Part shown: positions 57,528 to 64,000 of the stretch, piece after piece
Numbering within the stretch: the first letter of the stretch is position 1
Layout of the letters: the number at the start of each line of letters is the position of its first letter
From: Enterobacter sp. BIGb0383
GTDB taxonomy: Bacteria > Pseudomonadota > Gammaproteobacteria > Enterobacterales > Enterobacteriaceae
Assembly: GCF_003751845.1 (NCBI RefSeq)
Contig: NZ_RJKQ01000004.1
Coordinates: 1-64,000, forward strand
Direction of reading: 5' to 3'
Length of the DNA stretch: 64,000 nt
The notes under the pieces: model-generated
The model's input: the letters and a program-made list of their open reading frames with translations, nothing else
What the model was told of the DNA's origin: nothing
The model's database searches: none
Position numbers and translations under genes: made by a program

Positions 57528-58627
57528 ATGAAATTTACCGTTGAACGTGAACTCTTATTAAAACCGCTTCAGCAGGTCAGTGGCCCGCTGGGGGGACGTC
57601 CTACGCTGCCGATCCTGGGTAACCTGCTGCTGCAGGTCGCGGACGGTACGCTTTCCCTGACCGGTACCGATCTGGAAATGGAAATGGTCGCACGTGTGGC
57701 GCTGACTCAGCCCCACGAGCCGGGTGCCACCACCGTTCCGGCGCGTAAATTCTTCGATATCTGCCGTGGTCTGCCGGAAGGCGCGGAGATCTCGCTGCAG
57801 CTGGAAGGCGAACGTATGCTGGTGCGTTCAGGACGCAGCCGCTTCTCGCTCTCTACCCTGCCCGCCGTGGACTTCCCGAATCTCGATGACTGGCAGAGCG
57901 AGGTCGAATTCACCCTGCCGCAGGCCACGATGAAGCGTCTGATTGAGGCGACTCAGTTCTCAATGGCCCATCAGGACGTGCGCTACTACCTGAACGGGAT
58001 GCTGTTTGAAACCGAAGGCGAAGAGCTGCGCACCGTGGCGACCGACGGCCACCGCCTGGCGGTTTGCTCGATGCCCATTGGTCAGGAGCTGCCTAACCAT
58101 TCGGTGATCGTACCGCGTAAAGGCGTGATTGAGCTGATGCGTATGCTCGACGGCGGCGATACTCCGCTGCGCGTGCAGATCGGCAGCAACAATATCCGTG
58201 CGCACGTCGGCGACTTTATCTTTACCTCCAAGCTGGTTGACGGTCGTTTCCCGGATTATCGTCGCGTATTGCCGAAGAATCCGGATAAAACCCTCGAAGC
58301 CGGCTGCGATCTGCTGAAGCAAGCTTTTGCCCGTGCGGCCATTCTCTCCAATGAGAAATTCCGCGGCGTGCGCCTGTTTGTGCATGAGAACCAGATCAAA
58401 ATCACCGCCAATAACCCGGAGCAGGAAGAAGCGGAAGAGATCCTCGATGTCACCTACGGCGGCACCGAGATGGAAATCGGCTTCAACGTGAGCTACGTGC
58501 TGGATGTGCTTAATGCGCTGAAGTGCGAGAACGTGCGTATTCTGCTGACCGACTCTGTGTCGAGCGTACAGATTGAAGATGCGGCCTCTCAAAGTGCTGC
58601 GTATGTCGTTATGCCTATGAGACTGTA

Positions 58628-58628
<1 letters not shown>
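57528..58628 (+). CDS. dnaN: DNA polymerase III sliding clamp (beta)
   Basis: 366 residues with three repeated clamp domains, dimerising to a ring. C-terminal YVVMPMRL, part of the partner-binding cleft, is intact. Four bases after dnaA; overlaps recF by one base (TAATG). Confidence 0.98.
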
Positions 58629-62141
<3,513 letters not shown>

Positions 62142-62148
62142 GTCCTTC

Positions 62149-62185
62149 CGTGCCTCTTTCCGCTGGAAAGAGGCACGTCTTTATT
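62149..62185 (+). terminator. gyrB terminator
   Basis: Perfect 13-base stem CGTGCCTCTTTCC, loop GCT, followed by TCTTTATT. Confidence 0.9.
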
Positions 62186-62297
62186 AAAAGAGGCAGTTCC
62201 CGTCTCGTTTTCCTCCCCCTTTTCCCGTCAGGCTGCTGCTGTTTTTTGAGCGGAATCGCGTTAGCATGGGAAAGCACTTACTTCTTTCGGGGACCTC

Positions 62298-63110
62298 ATG
62301 GCTATTAAACTTATCGCAATCGATATGGACGGCACGCTGCTGCTGCCCGATCACACTATCTCTGCAGGCGTTAAAAATGCGCTTGATGCCGCGCGTGCAC
62401 GAGGCGTTAACGTGGTTCTGACCACCGGCCGCCCTTACGCTGGCGTGCATCGCTACCTGAAAGAACTGCATATGGAGCAGGAAGGGGATTACTGCATCAC
62501 CTATAACGGCGCGCTGGTGCAGAAAGCCAGCGACGGCAGCACCGTCGCCCAGACTGCGCTGAGCTATGACGACTACCGCTATCTGGAAAAACTCTCCCGC
62601 GACGTGGGTTCGCACTTCCACGCGCTCGATCGCAATACGCTCTATACCGCCAACCGCGATATCAGCTACTACACCGTGCATGAGGCCTATGTTGCCACCA
62701 TCCCGCTGGTGTTCTGCGAAGCAGAGAACATGGACCCGAATACCCAGTTCCTGAAAGTGATGATGATCGACGAGCCGGAGATCCTCGATAAAGCCATCGC
62801 TCGTATCCCGCAGGAAGTGAAAGAGAAGTACACCGTGCTGAAAAGTGCGCCTTACTTCCTCGAAATGCTGGATAAACGCGTCAATAAAGGTACCGGCGTC
62901 AAATCTCTGGCCGACGTGCTGGGCATCAAGCCGGAAGAGATTATGGCGATTGGCGATCAGGAAAACGACATTGCGATGATCGAATACGCCGGCGTTGGCG
63001 TGGCGATGGATAACGCCATCGGTGCGGTAAAAGACGCGGCTAACTTTGTCACCAAATCGAACCTGGAAGACGGCGTGGCTTACGCCATTGAGAAGTTCGT
63101 TCTGAATTAA
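62298..63110 (+). CDS. yidA: HAD-family sugar phosphatase YidA
   Basis: 270 residues, Cof-type HAD hydrolase. Motif I DMDGTLL (Asp9 nucleophile, Asp11), motif II TTGRPYAG, Lys in NKGTGVKSL, motif IV GDQENDIAM. Hydrolyses sugar phosphates such as erythrose 4-phosphate in vitro in E. coli. Shares a hairpin with convergent cbrA. Confidence 0.95.
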   Translation: MAIKLIAIDMDGTLLLPDHTISAGVKNALDAARARGVNVVLTTGRPYAGVHRYLKELHMEQEGDYCITYNGALVQKASDGSTVAQTALSYDDYRYLEKLSRDVGSHFHALDRNTLYTANRDISYYTVHEAYVATIPLVFCEAENMDPNTQFLKVMMIDEPEILDKAIARIPQEVKEKYTVLKSAPYFLEMLDKRVNKGTGVKSLADVLGIKPEEIMAIGDQENDIAMIEYAGVGVAMDNAIGAVKDAANFVTKSNLEDGVAYAIEKFVLN

Positions 63111-63120
63111 ACGACTCTGA

Positions 63121-63147
63121 CAGGCAGAGGTACTAAGCCTCTGCCTG
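63121..63147. terminator. Bidirectional hairpin between yidA and cbrA
   Basis: CAGGCAGAGG pairs with CCTCTGCCTG around TACTAAG, followed by TTT. It includes the end of the cbrA reading frame (stop at 63133). Confidence 0.75.
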
Positions 63148-64000
63148 TTTGCTCTGTCCTTCCGGCGTCAGAGGGATATTCGCGATCCCGCTTTGCATAA
63201 TCAGCCTGCGCAGCCACGGCGTGGTTAAGCACTTATTCTTCACGATTTTCCCCAGCAGTTTCACCCGCAGGCCCAGGGTCTTTCTGCGATATACCGCACA
63301 GGCATCTTTCGGCGCTGCACACAGAATACCGCTCAGTATCTCCGCGCTGTCCAGAGCGTAGCTAATGCCTTCCAGCGAGCTGGCGCTGATAAACCCCGCC
63401 GCTTCACCGATGAGAAACGCATTCTCTTTGCCGCAGACGAAATCGGACCAGTGTGACGGGCAGAGGACCGTGCATTTCTCGCTTTTCAGCGCCTCGCCAA
63501 AATGAAAATTCACGCTCTCCAGCCGCGTTTTTAGCGCGGCAAAATTCTCCCGGCTGTGCTTAGGTGCGAACGCCCCACCAAAGATAAAGTAGCCATCTTT
63601 ACTGATGCTCCAGGCATAGCAGTCGGTGGTGGTGTTATCGAAAATGCAGGAGTAGAACGGCGCGGGGTGGCGATCTTTAAACCACTGCTGCAGCGCCACG
63701 TACTGACGGATTTCGTGGCCGGGGTAAAGCACGCGCCGTACCATTGAGTTTGCGCCATCGGCTCCCACCAGGTAGCGGCAGGTAATTTGTGTTTCCTGAC
63801 CCTCGGCGCTAAAGACCAGGTGCCACAGCCCATCCTCACGCCAGATTTTTCGACACAGCGCATCGTGATGGACGGTGACGGACGGCGGGATCAGCGATTT
63901 CATCCATAAATCAAAGGCGTGGCGATCGATATTCAGATAACAGCGCTGATAGTTTCGTTCGATCGCACTTTGCACATCGACGGTCCGCACGCTAAAAATC
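63133..64000 (-). CDS. cbrA: FAD-dependent oxidoreductase CbrA, 5' end beyond the window
   Basis: The last ~289 codons of a geranylgeranyl-reductase-type flavoprotein. Segments present include [14 protein letters not shown] (FAD-binding DG motif), [13 protein letters not shown] and [24 protein letters not shown]. The N-terminal dinucleotide fold lies past position 64000, so the ATG at 63990 is internal, not the start. Close to E. coli CbrA (354 aa), a colicin M resistance protein. The natural substrate is unknown. Confidence 0.9.
   Translation of the reverse strand, partial: IFSVRTVDVQSAIERNYQRCYLNIDRHAFDLWMKSLIPPSVTVHHDALCRKIWREDGLWHLVFSAEGQETQITCRYLVGADGANSMVRRVLYPGHEIRQYVALQQWFKDRHPAPFYSCIFDNTTTDCYAWSISKDGYFIFGGAFAPKHSRENFAALKTRLESVNFHFGEALKSEKCTVLCPSHWSDFVCGKENAFLIGEAAGFISASSLEGISYALDSAEILSGILCAAPKDACAVYRRKTLGLRVKLLGKIVKNKCLTTPWLRRLIMQSGIANIPLTPEGQSKQAEA

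Overview
The window is an enterobacterial replication-origin region. Gene content, order and near-identity to Escherichia coli proteins place it in the Enterobacteriaceae. The accessory genes (a family 9 pectate lyase, sitABCD, an extra FhuA) suggest an Enterobacter/Lelliottia/Leclercia-type bacterium, but the genus cannot be fixed from sequence reading alone. The left edge cuts into the leader of a ribosomal RNA operon (minus strand; 16S itself lies outside). The right edge cuts the 5' end of cbrA.

Layout. 1-375: rrn promoters P1/P2 and boxA. 376-2483: yieP-hsrA. 2480-8339 (minus): ribose regulon rbsDACBK-rbsR. 8538-10406: potassium transporter kup. 10626-13567: ravA-viaA. 13571-15172: divergent asnA/asnC. 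15274-18675: mioC, oriC (DnaA boxes plus three AT-rich 13-mers), mnmG, rsmG. 19293-26176: complete ATP synthase operon atpIBEFHAGDC. 26177-30772: an accessory insertion between atpC and glmU, holding a 23-codon peptide gene behind two perfect CRP-type palindromes, a second-locus EptC/CptA phosphoethanolamine transferase and a PL9 pectate lyase with a KdgR-type operator. 31117-34491: glmU-glmS. 34527-35117: an unrecognised periplasmic coiled-coil protein. 35449-40054: pstSCAB-phoU. 40090-43077: yieH, adeP, yieE. 43432-51659: a metal/iron block (sitABCD and two TonB-dependent siderophore receptors) where E. coli has tnaCAB-mdtL-yidZ. 51706-55527 (minus): mnmE, yidC, yidD, rnpA, rpmH. 56132-62141: dnaA-dnaN-recF-gyrB. 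62298-64000: yidA and partial cbrA.

The core is housekeeping: replication initiation, DNA topology, tRNA and rRNA modification, membrane-protein insertion, ATP synthesis, amino-sugar synthesis and phosphate uptake. The accessory genes sit at three junctions (atpC/glmU, glmS/pstS, yieE/mnmE) and concern the envelope, plant polysaccharide use and metal acquisition. Each brings its own recognisable control sites: CRP, PhoB and possibly PmrA; KdgR; Fur and MntR.

The best candidate for something undescribed is the small transcription unit at 26276-26592. It has two TGTGA-N6-TCACA palindromes, a strong ribosome binding site, a 23-residue amphipathic peptide in highly optimised codons, a 98-base 3' untranslated region and a strong terminator. 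I do not recognise the peptide.
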